This document shows positions 1 to 7,179 of a stretch of DNA of 34,823 bases, in pieces. A program made the position numbers and the translations under genes. The notes beneath the pieces are model-generated. The model ran no database searches. It saw only the letters and a program-made list of their open reading frames with translations, and was not told the origin of the DNA. The DNA is from SLID01 sp041667545. GTDB taxonomy: Bacteria; Omnitrophota; Gorgyraeia; Tantalellales; Tantalellaceae. The stretch covers positions 1 to 34,823 of the forward strand of contig JBAYES010000015.1 in the NCBI GenBank assembly GCA_041667545.1. The letters run 5' to 3'. Position 1 is the stretch's first letter. Every line of letters starts with the position of its first letter.

Positions 1-178
1 CTGGTGTTCCCTGCGAGGGACGCTCGATCTTCCCGGCGAGAAGATCTTCGCTCGACGGACGACCTCGCTCCCCCTATGGCCCGTGCCATCCCTTCGCTCG
101 GTTTCGCTCAGGACACCGAGGGGACCGTGCCCGCTCGGTCGTCCAACGCCCTCTCCGGGAACACCAGCCCCTTGTATC
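1..178. repeat. Palindromic structured repeat, family A copy 1 (cut by window edge)
   Basis: The ends CTGGTGTTCCC (1-11) and GGGAACACCAG (about 157-167) are perfect inverse complements, and the 3' flank continues with CCTTGTATC to 178. Inside, GATCTTC and GAAGATC form a side hairpin, and GGACGACC near 57 pairs with GGTCGTCC near 138. The whole unit can therefore fold into a long branched stem. A second copy lies at 28234-28394. The apical loop here differs from copy 2 and contains its own CTCGGT/ACCGAG hairpin. Open frames that cross it look incidental. No transposase is seen, so this is best read as a non-autonomous mobile or REP-like element; that reading is inference. Confidence 0.8.
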
Positions 179-223
179 AAAGTCGCTACTATCTCTGCAA
201 TTTACTCGAGTCATATCAGGCAA

Positions 224-255
224 GGGAAAGCCCGAAAAGAACTTTTCGCGAGTCA
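224..255. repeat. 32-bp direct repeat, identical to 736-767
   Basis: These 32 bases recur without a mismatch at 736-767, and a diverged version ends the related repeat at 4975. The first part also pairs with AAAGTTCTTTTTGGG about 20 bases downstream to form a hairpin. It belongs to repeat family C, so the left part of this gap is a broken or rearranged copy of that family. Confidence 0.75.
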
Positions 256-336
256 TACTCAAGCGGAAAGTTCTTTTTGGGCAAGGTGGCCCCGTTTGGA
301 ATTTTAGGATTTTGGATGACGTTTTTCGACAATTAC

Positions 337-621
337 GGTAACATTGCAGTTCTCCGCAGAAATGTAGCGTCCCCACGCCCGTTTTTGCGAACCCGCCGAA
401 GGCGGGTGAAGCCCTTCGTATCGTGATAAATGCTATGGCTCAGGATTTCGGCAGATTTGGCATAGGGACGAATCAATCTCCCTCCGAAATATTTTCACAT
501 TATGAGATCACTTCGTCGCCCCCTTCGGGGGCTCCTCGTGACGACGGTGTAGGAATTTACTGCAGATGACTGAGATGTTACGACGGCGTAGGATTCTACT
601 GCAGATGACTGAGATGTTACT
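337..621. mobile_element. MITE-like element, family B, 285 bp with 6-bp target duplication
   Basis: The ends GGTAACATTGCAGT and (inverse) AGTAACATCTCAGT match at 11 of 14 positions. The element is flanked on both sides by AATTAC (331-336 and 622-627). The related repeat at 4804-4975 has a single AATTAC (4830-4835) at the same place, which is the expected empty site. No protein-coding frame of transposase type is present, so it would need a transposase from elsewhere. The left end recurs as a truncated copy at 22754. The right end carries a 39-bp tandem duplication (541-618). Confidence 0.82.
541..618. repeat. Tandem duplication, 2 x 39 bp, at the right end of the family B MITE
   Basis: 541-579 and 580-618 are two adjacent 39-base units that start ACGACGG and end TGACTGAGATGTT, differing at only a few positions. 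The second unit carries the outer inverted repeat of the MITE. The element therefore has a doubled right terminus. Confidence 0.85.
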
Positions 622-767
622 AATTACGACACTTGCGGTTGTTTGAACCCTCCGGAGCCACGCTCTTCGGGGCGAAGGAGGGTGAGTTCCGCAAGGTCGA
701 AAAACGGAATACTAAATCCGTTAAGAAATTCCAAGGGGAAAGCCCGAAAAGAACTTTTCGCGAGTCA
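622..767. repeat. Repeat family C copy 1, right part (left part is 303-336)
   Basis: From 628 to 767 this is a 140-base match, with scattered changes, to 4836-4975. Both start with CACTTGCGGTTGTTT and end with CTTCGCGAGTCA or TTTTCGCGAGTCA. The left part of the same repeat, ending CGACAATTAC, lies at 303-336 on the far side of the family B MITE. One repeat has thus been split by a later insertion. The frame 633-830 that runs through it is not convincing as a gene. Confidence 0.75.
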
Positions 768-769
768 GT

Positions 770-788
770 CGTCCGGGTGATCCGGACG
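770..788. terminator. Short GC-rich hairpin abutting the AEC transporter stop codon
   Basis: CGTCCGG (770-776) pairs perfectly with CCGGACG (782-788) around a 5-base loop, directly beside the stop codon of the minus-strand gene that ends at 789. There is no T-tract after the stem in the transcript direction, so intrinsic termination is uncertain. Confidence 0.35.
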
Positions 789-1760
789 TCAGATGCCGGG
801 TATCAGGATGCGGAATATGCCGAGCCATAAAGGTATGGTGAAAATAGCGGCAAGATGGGAATAAAATATTACGCTGCTTAAATATCCGTTGTCAGCCCGG
901 GAGTAGCTTCCCACAACAACAAGAGTAACGGCCGAAGGCATTATGGCCTCCACAAAAAGAAAGAATCTGTACCCCATGTTCATTGGTATGGCGGATATCA
1001 CGGCAAGAACAAGCGCGGGGAAAAGTATCAGCTTGGCGGTAACACCGGCAGCCACCATCAACCTTTTTTCGGGCAGATGCGCCCTGTATCTGGAAAGATA
1101 GGCTCCCAATGTCATCATGGCGATGGGAAAGGCCGCTTGCCCCAACTGCCCCATAGGATCAGAGATAACATCGGGGATACTGCCCTTCCCGAAGATCCAT
1201 ACCCATAGAAGCGATACAATTGTCGCTACGACCGGAGGATTAAAAATTGTCCCGAGTTTTACATCGCTCACTTTTTTACGCTCAAAGAATACGGGTAAAA
1301 ACGACCATATAAGCAGATTGAACCCGGCAAGAAAGAGAAACATATATACCAGAAGCATATCTCCGGTCGTTCCGGCGAAAGCGAAAAGTATAATGTTCAT
1401 CGGCAGATAACCGGAATTCTGGAATCCACAGCTTGCCGTAAACTCCCTTTTCGGTCCGCAATCACCGCCCCGGCATAATAATCCGAATAACATCCTGCCG
1501 ATCACCATTCCGGAAACCGAAAATACAACGGCCGCCAAAGGCAATACCCACCAGAAAGGAAAATCTTGAAAGCTGAAATTTGAAACCGTCTTGTGTATTA
1601 TAAGAGCCGGAAATATCAGCCTGACAAGAACAGCGCTTAGAGTATCGGTGAATTTATCATCGATAATATTACGATGCCGTAAAATATAACCCGCTAGAGC
1701 CAGAATAAAAAGCTTAGCTATAGCTGAAACTATTCCCGCGAAAGTAAAATGTATCTCCAT
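789..1760 (-). CDS. AEC (auxin efflux carrier-like) family membrane transporter
   Basis: About 323 residues, nearly all in hydrophobic helices, giving roughly ten membrane segments in the two-bundle pattern of the AEC/BASS superfamily. It begins with a hydrophobic helix ending in the basic stretch LRHRNIIDD and has a central FQNSGYLPMNIIL segment of the kind that forms the crossover in these carriers. Family members export or exchange organic anions or other small metabolites; the substrate cannot be read here. I prefer the ATG at 1760, with GAAGG seven bases upstream, over the ATG at 1766. The gene lies 22 bases after the pgi stop, so it is probably transcribed with pgi and the deacetylase. 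Family assignment is good, function open. Confidence 0.85.
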   Translation of the reverse strand: MEIHFTFAGIVSAIAKLFILALAGYILRHRNIIDDKFTDTLSAVLVRLIFPALIIHKTVSNFSFQDFPFWWVLPLAAVVFSVSGMVIGRMLFGLLCRGGDCGPKREFTASCGFQNSGYLPMNIILFAFAGTTGDMLLVYMFLFLAGFNLLIWSFLPVFFERKKVSDVKLGTIFNPPVVATIVSLLWVWIFGKGSIPDVISDPMGQLGQAAFPIAMMTLGAYLSRYRAHLPEKRLMVAAGVTAKLILFPALVLAVISAIPMNMGYRFFLFVEAIMPSAVTLVVVGSYSRADNGYLSSVIFYSHLAAIFTIPLWLGIFRILIPGI

Positions 1761-1782
1761 CGGCATGCCTTCACATGAAAAC

Positions 1783-3075
1783 TCAATTTATTCCGTCTTT
1801 TCCGAGAAGCCTGAACATCTCTTTTTTATAGGTCTCTACCCCAGGCTGGTTAAAAGGGTTCACTCCGGAAATATACGCGGAAAGAGCAACCGCGGTCTCA
1901 AAAAAATAAAAAAGCTGTCCCATGCAAAAAGCCGACCTTTCTTCTATGCGGATGGTTGAATTTGGAACACCCCCTGAAAAATGCGCTCTTGCGGTAGCCT
2001 CATAAGCTTTTCTGTTAACATCGTCCACGCGCATACCCGATATATAATTCAGCCCGTCAGTATCGTCCTCTGAGAAAGGAACCTCTAATTCCGACGCGGA
2101 TTTTTCTACCATAAGGAAAGTCTCAAAAATATTCCTGTTTCCGTCCTGTATCAACTGTCCCATGGAATGCAGATCGGTGGAAAAAACACATCCGGCCGGG
2201 AATATCCCGCGGCCATTCTTGCCTTCGCTTTCTCCGAAAAGCTGTTTCCACCATTCCGCCGTGTTCCGCAAAAACCCGTCAAAAACCGAAAAAACCTCTA
2301 TGACTTTGCCTTTCCTCCAAAGTATGTTCCTAATTGCCGCGTAAAGAGAAGCCGGGTTCTTCTCAGGATCGCTTACCGACATGGACTCTTTCTGCGCCAT
2401 CGCCCCACTAAGCAATTCTCCTATATCCACTCCGGCCGCGGCCGCGGGAAAAAGTCCCACAGGGGTCAGGACAGAAAATCTTCCCCCTACGTCATCGGGT
2501 ATCTCAAAACTCCTGTATCCCTTTCTTTCGGATATCTCCCGGAGAGCTCCTTTATTTCTATCCGTGGTACACGCTATCCTTTTTTTAGCCTCATCTTTTC
2601 CATACTTTTCGATAAGCAAAGATTCTAAAGCTCTGAAAGCTATAGCGCTCTCCGTAGTGGTCCCAGATTTGGATATAACGTTTATACTGAAATCTTTTTC
2701 TTTAAGCCCGGCAAGCAGATCTTCGAGCTCCTCGCCGGAAAGGTTGTATCCGGAAAAAATTATTTTTTCTCTTGCCTCTATAGGACAAACCGCGTCTATA
2801 AGGGCTTTTGCTCCCAGATACGACCCGCCTATGCCTATAACCACAATAACATCCGAATTCCCGGAAAGAGAAGACGCGGCGTCTCTGACCTCTGAAATAA
2901 AGGCCTCATTGTATTTTTCAGGCAGGTCCATCCACCCCAGAAACTCTTTTCCCGGACCGCGGCGGCCGTACAAAAGTTCATGCGCTCGCTTCACCTCGGC
3001 GGATAGAGAATCCAGTTCCGAACCTTCTACAAACCCTTCCATATTACGTGTGTCAAATATGAGGTTTCCGGACAT
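1783..3075 (-). CDS. pgi: Glucose-6-phosphate isomerase
   Basis: Interconverts glucose 6-phosphate and fructose 6-phosphate in glycolysis and gluconeogenesis. The protein is 430 residues, the short bacterial form (about 450 is usual). Visible landmarks are VIGIGGSYLGAKA (79-91), the phosphosugar loop ISKSGTTTES (134-143), the family signature DVGGRFSVLTPVG (195-207), GESEGKNGRG (281-290) with the likely catalytic glutamate, DLHSMGQ (301-307), and the C-terminal signature GVNPFNQPGVETYKK (404-418). The start is supported by AAGGAGG just upstream. It sits 19 bases after the deacetylase gene and just before the AEC transporter, consistent with one operon. No defects seen. Confidence 0.97.
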   Translation of the reverse strand: MSGNLIFDTRNMEGFVEGSELDSLSAEVKRAHELLYGRRGPGKEFLGWMDLPEKYNEAFISEVRDAASSLSGNSDVIVVIGIGGSYLGAKALIDAVCPIEAREKIIFSGYNLSGEELEDLLAGLKEKDFSINVISKSGTTTESAIAFRALESLLIEKYGKDEAKKRIACTTDRNKGALREISERKGYRSFEIPDDVGGRFSVLTPVGLFPAAAAGVDIGELLSGAMAQKESMSVSDPEKNPASLYAAIRNILWRKGKVIEVFSVFDGFLRNTAEWWKQLFGESEGKNGRGIFPAGCVFSTDLHSMGQLIQDGNRNIFETFLMVEKSASELEVPFSEDDTDGLNYISGMRVDDVNRKAYEATARAHFSGGVPNSTIRIEERSAFCMGQLFYFFETAVALSAYISGVNPFNQPGVETYKKEMFRLLGKDGIN

Positions 3076-3094
3076 GCTGAGCCTCCTTCTATCG

Positions 3095-3880
3095 TCATTC
3101 GGGAGATTTTAGTTTTCTGAAAAGATTATAAAATCCGGAAAGTTTGGCCCTGAAATGAAACGGTTTAACCGTATCCGAATTGGTTATTTTAATGCGATTG
3201 AGCTCGAAAACATCTTTGTTATAACGATCCGAACCCCTGTTCGTTGTACACGCCCCCTTGTATCCCGCCATCTTGACGGCAGCCTTCACTTTGCTGTTGA
3301 ACCCTCCTATCGGATAAGCGAAATACTTCGGCGCTTCCCCCGTTGAGCGTTCAATATCCCTTCTGCTTCCCGATATTTCTTTCCACAGAAGAGTAGTGTC
3401 TGTTTCAGACGGAAGATAGACGTTATTCATGGTATGAGACCCGAAAGCTATGCCGTTGGATCTCATAATATTAACCTGATCCCAGGTAAGATATTCTTCA
3501 TTACCCGCGTACCCGGTAACAAGGAATATTGTCGCCGGAAAACCGTATTTGGCAAGCACTGGAAAAGCGCTTAAGTAGTTGTCTCTGTAACCGTCATCAA
3601 AAGTTATTACAACTGTCCTCGGTATATATCCCTTGCCATTCTCGATCCCCCGCACAAGTTCGTCCAGGGAGATCACCGAATAACCCTGCTTTTTAAGGAA
3701 CATCATCTGGCGATCAAAATTTTTGGGAGACACATACATGGAAGAAGCCTCACCCTCTCTGATACCATGGTACATAAGTATAGGCACCACTCTTCTGGGG
3801 GACAGAACAAACACATATAATGCTGTTGTCAAAACAGCCAAGACTATACCGGCTGCAAGTAATTTTTTCAAGATCTTCAT
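3095..3880 (-). CDS. Polysaccharide deacetylase (NodB/CE4) family protein, membrane-anchored
   Basis: 261 residues: an N-terminal membrane anchor (about 5-26), then a NodB domain with VVPILMYHGI (31-40), TFDDGYRDN (93-101) supplying the catalytic and metal aspartates, FGSHT (146-150) and YPIGG near 200. CE4 enzymes remove N-acetyl or other acyl groups from cell-wall or surface glycans. The second metal-binding motif normally reads H-[ST]-x-x-H; here it is HTMNN, so the second histidine is an asparagine (residue 153). I read this codon directly as AAC. The protein may bind metal differently or be a non-catalytic glycan binder. A GGGAG ribosome site precedes the ATG. It is first in the run deacetylase-pgi-AEC transporter. 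Confidence 0.9.
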   Translation of the reverse strand: MKILKKLLAAGIVLAVLTTALYVFVLSPRRVVPILMYHGIREGEASSMYVSPKNFDRQMMFLKKQGYSVISLDELVRGIENGKGYIPRTVVITFDDGYRDNYLSAFPVLAKYGFPATIFLVTGYAGNEEYLTWDQVNIMRSNGIAFGSHTMNNVYLPSETDTTLLWKEISGSRRDIERSTGEAPKYFAYPIGGFNSKVKAAVKMAGYKGACTTNRGSDRYNKDVFELNRIKITNSDTVKPFHFRAKLSGFYNLFRKLKSPE

Positions 3881-3913
3881 TATTACTCCCTTTTTCTATT
3901 CTCTTTTCATGTA

Positions 3914-3959
3914 CAAAGACCCCTTATGCTCCCCAAAAGGGCTCAAGAAGGGGTCTTTG
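3914..3959. terminator. Strong hairpin between the ferredoxin gene and the deacetylase gene
   Basis: CAAAGACCCCTT (3914-3925) pairs perfectly with AAGGGGTCTTTG (3948-3959), and the 22-base loop contains a further CCC/GGG pairing. It starts 27 bases past the ferredoxin stop in the direction of transcription. A clear T-run after the stem is lacking, so this is a probable rather than certain terminator. Confidence 0.5.
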
Positions 3960-3985
3960 CTTTCCAAGATCCTTCTGAAACGATG

Positions 3986-4168
3986 TTACGATATCGCTAT
4001 GGCGTTAACCGGACACTGATCGGCTCCGCCCTGGGCCTGTTCGGTCATATCTTCCGAAATTTCCGCCGCGGCGACTGCCTTGTCTCCATCCATTGTGTAA
4101 ACATCCGGAGCTACCTGAACACAAAGACCACATCCTATGCATGCATCCTGATCTACTACTGCTTTCAT
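3986..4168 (-). CDS. Small [4Fe-4S] ferredoxin
   Basis: A 60-residue electron carrier with the pattern C10-x2-C13-x2-C16 near the N-terminus and a single Cys-Pro (C52) near the C-terminus. This is the arrangement of single-cluster ferredoxins such as those of Thermotoga and Desulfovibrio. The middle is acidic, as expected for a soluble redox partner. I chose the ATG at 4168: GAGGTG lies six bases upstream, whereas the GTG nine bases further out overlaps that ribosome site. The hairpin at 3914-3959 lies just downstream. Its redox partner is not in this window. Confidence 0.93.
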   Translation of the reverse strand: MKAVVDQDACIGCGLCVQVAPDVYTMDGDKAVAAAEISEDMTEQAQGGADQCPVNAIAIS

Positions 4169-4273
4169 TTTTAACACCTCACTTTAGGTTTTTGATTCTT
4201 TTATCTTTCTTGAATTTCGACCCCTGTTTCTTTACAGATTACTTGCACTTATCCCCGGATTCGGCGTAAAACA

Positions 4274-4681
4274 TCATGAATCCCAGACCGACCATCTTCC
4301 TCCTCCGATCAACATAAGGGGAATACAGGCCGCTATAACAAGAATGTTGTATTCTATACCTCCATTATGGAAAAAAAACCCGTACGCGAGATTTATTTTG
4401 AACATTCTTATCAGCATTGTGACTGCTATGGCTCCGGACGAAAACCTTACGAGTATACCCAAAATGATGAAGATCCCGCCCGCAAACTCCACGCCTCCCC
4501 AAATACCCGCGGTAACATAAGCATAATGAAACCCCAGACCCTCGACTATTCTCGCTGTCCCTTCCAGCCCTATGCCGTTAAAAAGACCAAAAAGCTTTTG
4601 AGATCCATGCGCGACGAACACACATCCCACGCTCAGCCTTATAAGCAACATCGCCAGATCTATTCGGCTTTCTTTTTTCAT
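4274..4681 (-). CDS. DoxX family membrane protein
   Basis: About 135 residues with four hydrophobic helices. The first, MLLIRLSVGCVFVAHGSQKL, has the arginine and the HGxQKLF motif typical of DoxX/DoxD-like proteins. GGVEFAGGIFIILGI forms the next conserved segment. DoxX-like proteins are integral membrane proteins linked in some bacteria to thiol or sulfur redox homeostasis; the role of this one is unknown. I use the ATG at 4681, preceded by GGAG, because the ATG at 4708 has only a pyrimidine-rich stretch before it and adds residues unlike the family. It is divergent from comF and separated from it by repeat DNA. Confidence 0.85.
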   Translation of the reverse strand: MKKESRIDLAMLLIRLSVGCVFVAHGSQKLFGLFNGIGLEGTARIVEGLGFHYAYVTAGIWGGVEFAGGIFIILGILVRFSSGAIAVTMLIRMFKINLAYGFFFHNGGIEYNILVIAACIPLMLIGGGRWSVWDS

Positions 4682-4756
4682 ATTACTCCGCCATTCGATA
4701 AACACCATGTTCCGGAGGAGAAAAATAAATATAACTCTGCTAAAACCACAAGTGTC

Positions 4757-4784
4757 ATTTTAACCCATAACCGTATAAAATCAA
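4757..4784 (-). promoter_or_regulatory. Candidate sigma-70 promoter for the DoxX gene
   Basis: On the minus strand, TTGATT and TAAAAT are separated by 16 bases, about 75 bases ahead of the chosen DoxX start. The fit is fair, not perfect. It lies just before the family C repeat begins at 4804. Confidence 0.4.
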
Positions 4785-4803
4785 GCCAAATTAAGCCGGC
4801 TTC

Positions 4804-4975
4804 TTAGGATTTTGGGTAACGTTTTCGACAATTACAGCACTTGCGGTTGTTTGCCCCCCCCCAAAAAACCGGTTCGCGGAGCGGAAGAAAGTAAGTTCCG
4901 AGAGGTCAAAAAACGTCATACACAATCCATTAAGAAATTCCATAGGAAAATCCGAAAAGAATTCTTCGCGAGTCA
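4804..4975. repeat. Repeat family C copy 2 (uninterrupted; empty site for the family B MITE)
   Basis: 4836-4975 aligns base for base in length (140) with 628-767, and 4804-4835 aligns with 303-336. At 4830-4835 there is one AATTAC where copy 1 has the 285-bp family B element bounded by two. A run of nine C and a run of six A near 4852-4866 look like local slippage. No protein is supported here. Confidence 0.75.
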
Positions 4976-5047
4976 ATGGGCCAGTCGAGTGGAAAATAAG
5001 TGAAAGAAAATCTGCAATAATTCCCGTCTATAACTGTAGGGGGATAC

Positions 5048-5261
5048 TACGGTTCTGCGAAATAGATTTTCACGTCATTGCGAGGGAGCAAAGCGACCGA
5101 AGCAACCTCATAATTTATTGTATTTATTGAGATTGATTCGGCCATCTACTAAGTCTGCCGAAATCCTGAGCCATAGCATTTATCCCGATACGAAGGGATT
5201 CGTCACTCACTTCGTTCGTTTCTCGCAACGACGGAATAAAAGTTCATTTTGCAGAACTCTA
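5048..5261. mobile_element. MITE-like element, family D copy 1 (214 bp)
   Basis: The left end TACGGTTCTGCGAAAT and the inverse of the right end TAGAGTTCTGCAAAAT match at 13 of 16 positions. It shares its termini with the element at 14176-14377. Inside is CATTGCGAGGGAGCAAAGCG, a type of repeat I recall from many bacterial genomes. 5155-5196 is the inverse, with about one mismatch, of 413-454 inside the family B element, so the two families share internal sequence. I could not find a convincing target duplication. It ends 30 bases before the comF start codon. Confidence 0.7.
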
Positions 5262-5291
5262 CAGGGTTTTTATAGAATGGGAGGATAAAAA

Positions 5292-5957
5292 ATGAACGTC
5301 AACTGTCTTTTAGGACATATGCTGAACGTTATATCTCCAGCAGAATGCGCATCATGCGGAGAAAACGCTCCGATCTACCCTTTCCCGGTATGCTCAATAT
5401 GTGTTTCAAGTATCATTTCTTCAGGATCTCCGGAAAAGATCACTTCGGACATCACTCAAAAAATATACTCATGCCTGGAATATACCCCTGCCGTTAAATG
5501 CTGTCTGAAAAGTTTTAAGTTCGAAGGCAACAAGAAATTGGCCGCGTTCTTCAGAAAAATTATCGTATCCCAACTATTGTCCGAGGAACTCAGAAAAGAG
5601 AGGTATGATGTTATCCTCCCCGTTCCTCTCCATCGTTCAAGAAAACGGAAAAGGGGCTACAATCAGTCTGAAATACTCGCTGAAATGATCTCGAATTCTC
5701 TCGGCGTGCCGTTAAGGCCCGACATACTCATCAAGATCAGAAATACCCCGCCGCAATCGGGGCTTAGAAAGACAGAAAGAAAAAAGAATTTAAAAGGTTC
5801 TTTTTCAGTAACCGGCAAAGCCTTCCTGGCAAGTAAATCAGTTCTTGTTGTGGACGATGTAATAACTACCGGAGCCACGATAGAAGAATGCGCCGCCACG
5901 ATCCTGAACGCCGGCGCCGGAACTGTCTCGGCGTTCACATTAGCCCGTGTGATATGA
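5292..5957 (+). CDS. comF: ComF family phosphoribosyltransferase-like protein
   Basis: 221 residues. The N-terminus has two CxxC pairs (C19/C22 and C34/C37), a probable zinc knuckle. The C-terminal half is a type I phosphoribosyltransferase fold: VPLHRSRKRKRGYNQSE (111-127) and the PRPP-binding loop VLVVDDVITTGAT (184-196). ComF (GntX in enterobacteria) helps DNA uptake, probably by supporting passage of single strands into the cytoplasm; the exact reaction is unknown. A strong GGGAGG site precedes the ATG. The gene is alone between a MITE (ending 5261) and a palindromic element (from 6021), and other competence genes are not in the window. Confidence 0.93.
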   Translation: MNVNCLLGHMLNVISPAECASCGENAPIYPFPVCSICVSSIISSGSPEKITSDITQKIYSCLEYTPAVKCCLKSFKFEGNKKLAAFFRKIIVSQLLSEELRKERYDVILPVPLHRSRKRKRGYNQSEILAEMISNSLGVPLRPDILIKIRNTPPQSGLRKTERKKNLKGSFSVTGKAFLASKSVLVVDDVITTGATIEECAATILNAGAGTVSAFTLARVI

Positions 5958-6020
5958 CGTTCACCATGTCGAAAGAATTGCCATAATAGAATCATACGGA
6001 ACTCTTTCCTTGCTGATAGT

Positions 6021-6196
6021 CGATACGTTTGACTTGTTTCGGACAGGGCCTCGGTGAGCTTGTTTTAGATCGGTCCCCGAGCGAACCTTTAGCAAGCTAT
6101 TAGAAAAAGAGCGAGGGGTAAAACAGCTCAACGTGGAGTGAGACCGGCCGCTGGAGCCGGTCGACCCTCCCTGGGAGAAACAAATCAAACGTATCG
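6021..6196. repeat. 176-bp imperfect palindrome with side hairpin
   Basis: CGATACGTTTGACTTGTTTC at the left pairs with the right end GAAACAAATCAAACGTATCG at 19 of 20 positions. Inside, GAGCTTGTTTTA pairs with TAAAACAGCTC, and the right arm bears a separate hairpin GACCGGC-GCCGGTC (about 6152-6172). The result is a branched stem much like family A in plan but not in sequence. No second copy is seen in this window. It fills most of the gap between comF and the glycosyltransferase. The open frames on either strand here look like by-products of the palindrome. Confidence 0.7.
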
Positions 6197-6280
6197 CCTC
6201 TTTCGAAAAGCGGCAGAGTTTTAAAAGAATTCGCATTCTTTACTGTAGCGCGGAGTTCGGCTTTATTGTAGAATACCGCC

Positions 6281-7114
6281 ATGGACGCGAAACCTTTTTT
6301 CTCCGTGATCATACCAACCTACAACCGGAAAGCCTTTCTGGAAAAGGCCGTAATGTCCGTGCTTTCTCAGACTTTTACGGATCTTGAGCTCATAATCGTG
6401 GATGACGGATCGACCGACGGAACAGAGACTTTTGTTTCATCCGTACCTGATAACAGGATAGTATGCATAAAGCATAAAAACCGCGGAGCGGCATATTCCC
6501 GTAACCGCGGTATAGAAAAATCCCGGGGAGATATTATCGCCTTTCTGGATTCCGACGACATTTGGCTCAGGAACAAACTTGAAAAAACCCGCGAATATAT
6601 TGAACTCTTTCCCGAAATAAGCATCTTTCATACTGAAGAGATATGGTTTCGACGGGGTGAAATTCTCGGGCAAAAGAAAAAACACTCAAAACCTGACGGG
6701 AATGTATATAGAAACGCTCTTGCGATATGCTGTATAGGCATGTCCACCGCCGTTCTCAAAAAACGGGTTTTCAGGCGCATCGGTCTATTCGACGAGACCT
6801 TTGAAGCATGCGAAGATTACGACCTTTGGCTGAGAGCCGCGAACCTTTTTGACGTTAAACTTATACCCGAAGCGCTTACCATAAAACAGGGCGGTAGAAA
6901 AGATCAGTTATCATCCAAGGTGTGGGGCCTGGACCGTTTCAGGATACGGTCGCTTGAAAAAATGCTTGCCTCAGGGGAGCTGTCGGAAAAAGATCGTTCT
7001 CTTACACTCGACGAGCTTAGGAAAAAATGTGAGGTTTTTGCTAAAGGATGTGAAAAAAGGTCGAAGAATTCCGAAGCTCGATATTACCGGGCTCTTCCTG
7101 TTTCGTTATGTTAA
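6281..7114 (+). CDS. Family 2 glycosyltransferase
   Basis: 277 residues with a GT-A fold. SVIIPTYNR (8-16), VDDGSTDGT (40-48), the metal-binding DSDD (90-93, in FLDSDDIW) and the acceptor-side ED pair in ACEDYDLWLR (176-185) are all in place. Such enzymes transfer a sugar from a nucleotide donor to a lipid, protein or glycan acceptor at the membrane face. Donor and acceptor cannot be told. No membrane segment is evident; the C-terminal part is charged and helical. The ribosome site before the ATG is weak. It is isolated, with no polysaccharide cluster nearby, and ends at a strong hairpin terminator shared with fba. Confidence 0.93.
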   Translation: MDAKPFFSVIIPTYNRKAFLEKAVMSVLSQTFTDLELIIVDDGSTDGTETFVSSVPDNRIVCIKHKNRGAAYSRNRGIEKSRGDIIAFLDSDDIWLRNKLEKTREYIELFPEISIFHTEEIWFRRGEILGQKKKHSKPDGNVYRNALAICCIGMSTAVLKKRVFRRIGLFDETFEACEDYDLWLRAANLFDVKLIPEALTIKQGGRKDQLSSKVWGLDRFRIRSLEKMLASGELSEKDRSLTLDELRKKCEVFAKGCEKRSKNSEARYYRALPVSLC

Positions 7115-7121
7115 TATCCCG

Positions 7122-7168
7122 CTACTGATCCCCGATAACATGGGACACGTGTTACCGGGGATCAGTAG
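7122..7168. terminator. Bidirectional hairpin terminator between the glycosyltransferase and fba
   Basis: CTACTGATCCCCG (7122-7134) pairs perfectly with CGGGGATCAGTAG (7156-7168). The stem continues inward through TAACA/TGTTA. It lies between two convergent genes, 7 bases past one and 11 past the other, as expected for a shared terminator. T-rich tails are modest on both sides. Confidence 0.75.
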
Positions 7169-7179
7169 ATCAATTTGTC

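Noticed and set aside
4..426. 140-residue open frame on plus
   Set aside because: It crosses the family A palindrome, part of repeat C and the start of the family B MITE. No protein motif is seen, and the frame looks like a by-product of GC-rich repeats.
633..830. 65-residue open frame on plus
   Set aside because: It runs through repeat C into the 3' end of the transporter gene on the other strand; the frame is not kept in the second repeat copy.
2381..3112. 243-residue frame antisense to pgi
   Set aside because: It lies wholly opposite a clear glucose-6-phosphate isomerase gene and has low-complexity Ser/Pro-rich content typical of a shadow frame.
5249..5276. Promoter for comF made by the MITE end (TTGCAG, 16 bases, TATAGA)
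   Set aside because: The start of transcription would fall on or after the ribosome site, leaving a leader too short to be used.
5961..6312. Two minus-strand open frames of 91 and 70 residues
   Set aside because: They overlap the 176-bp palindrome and the start of the glycosyltransferase gene and show no recognisable protein features.
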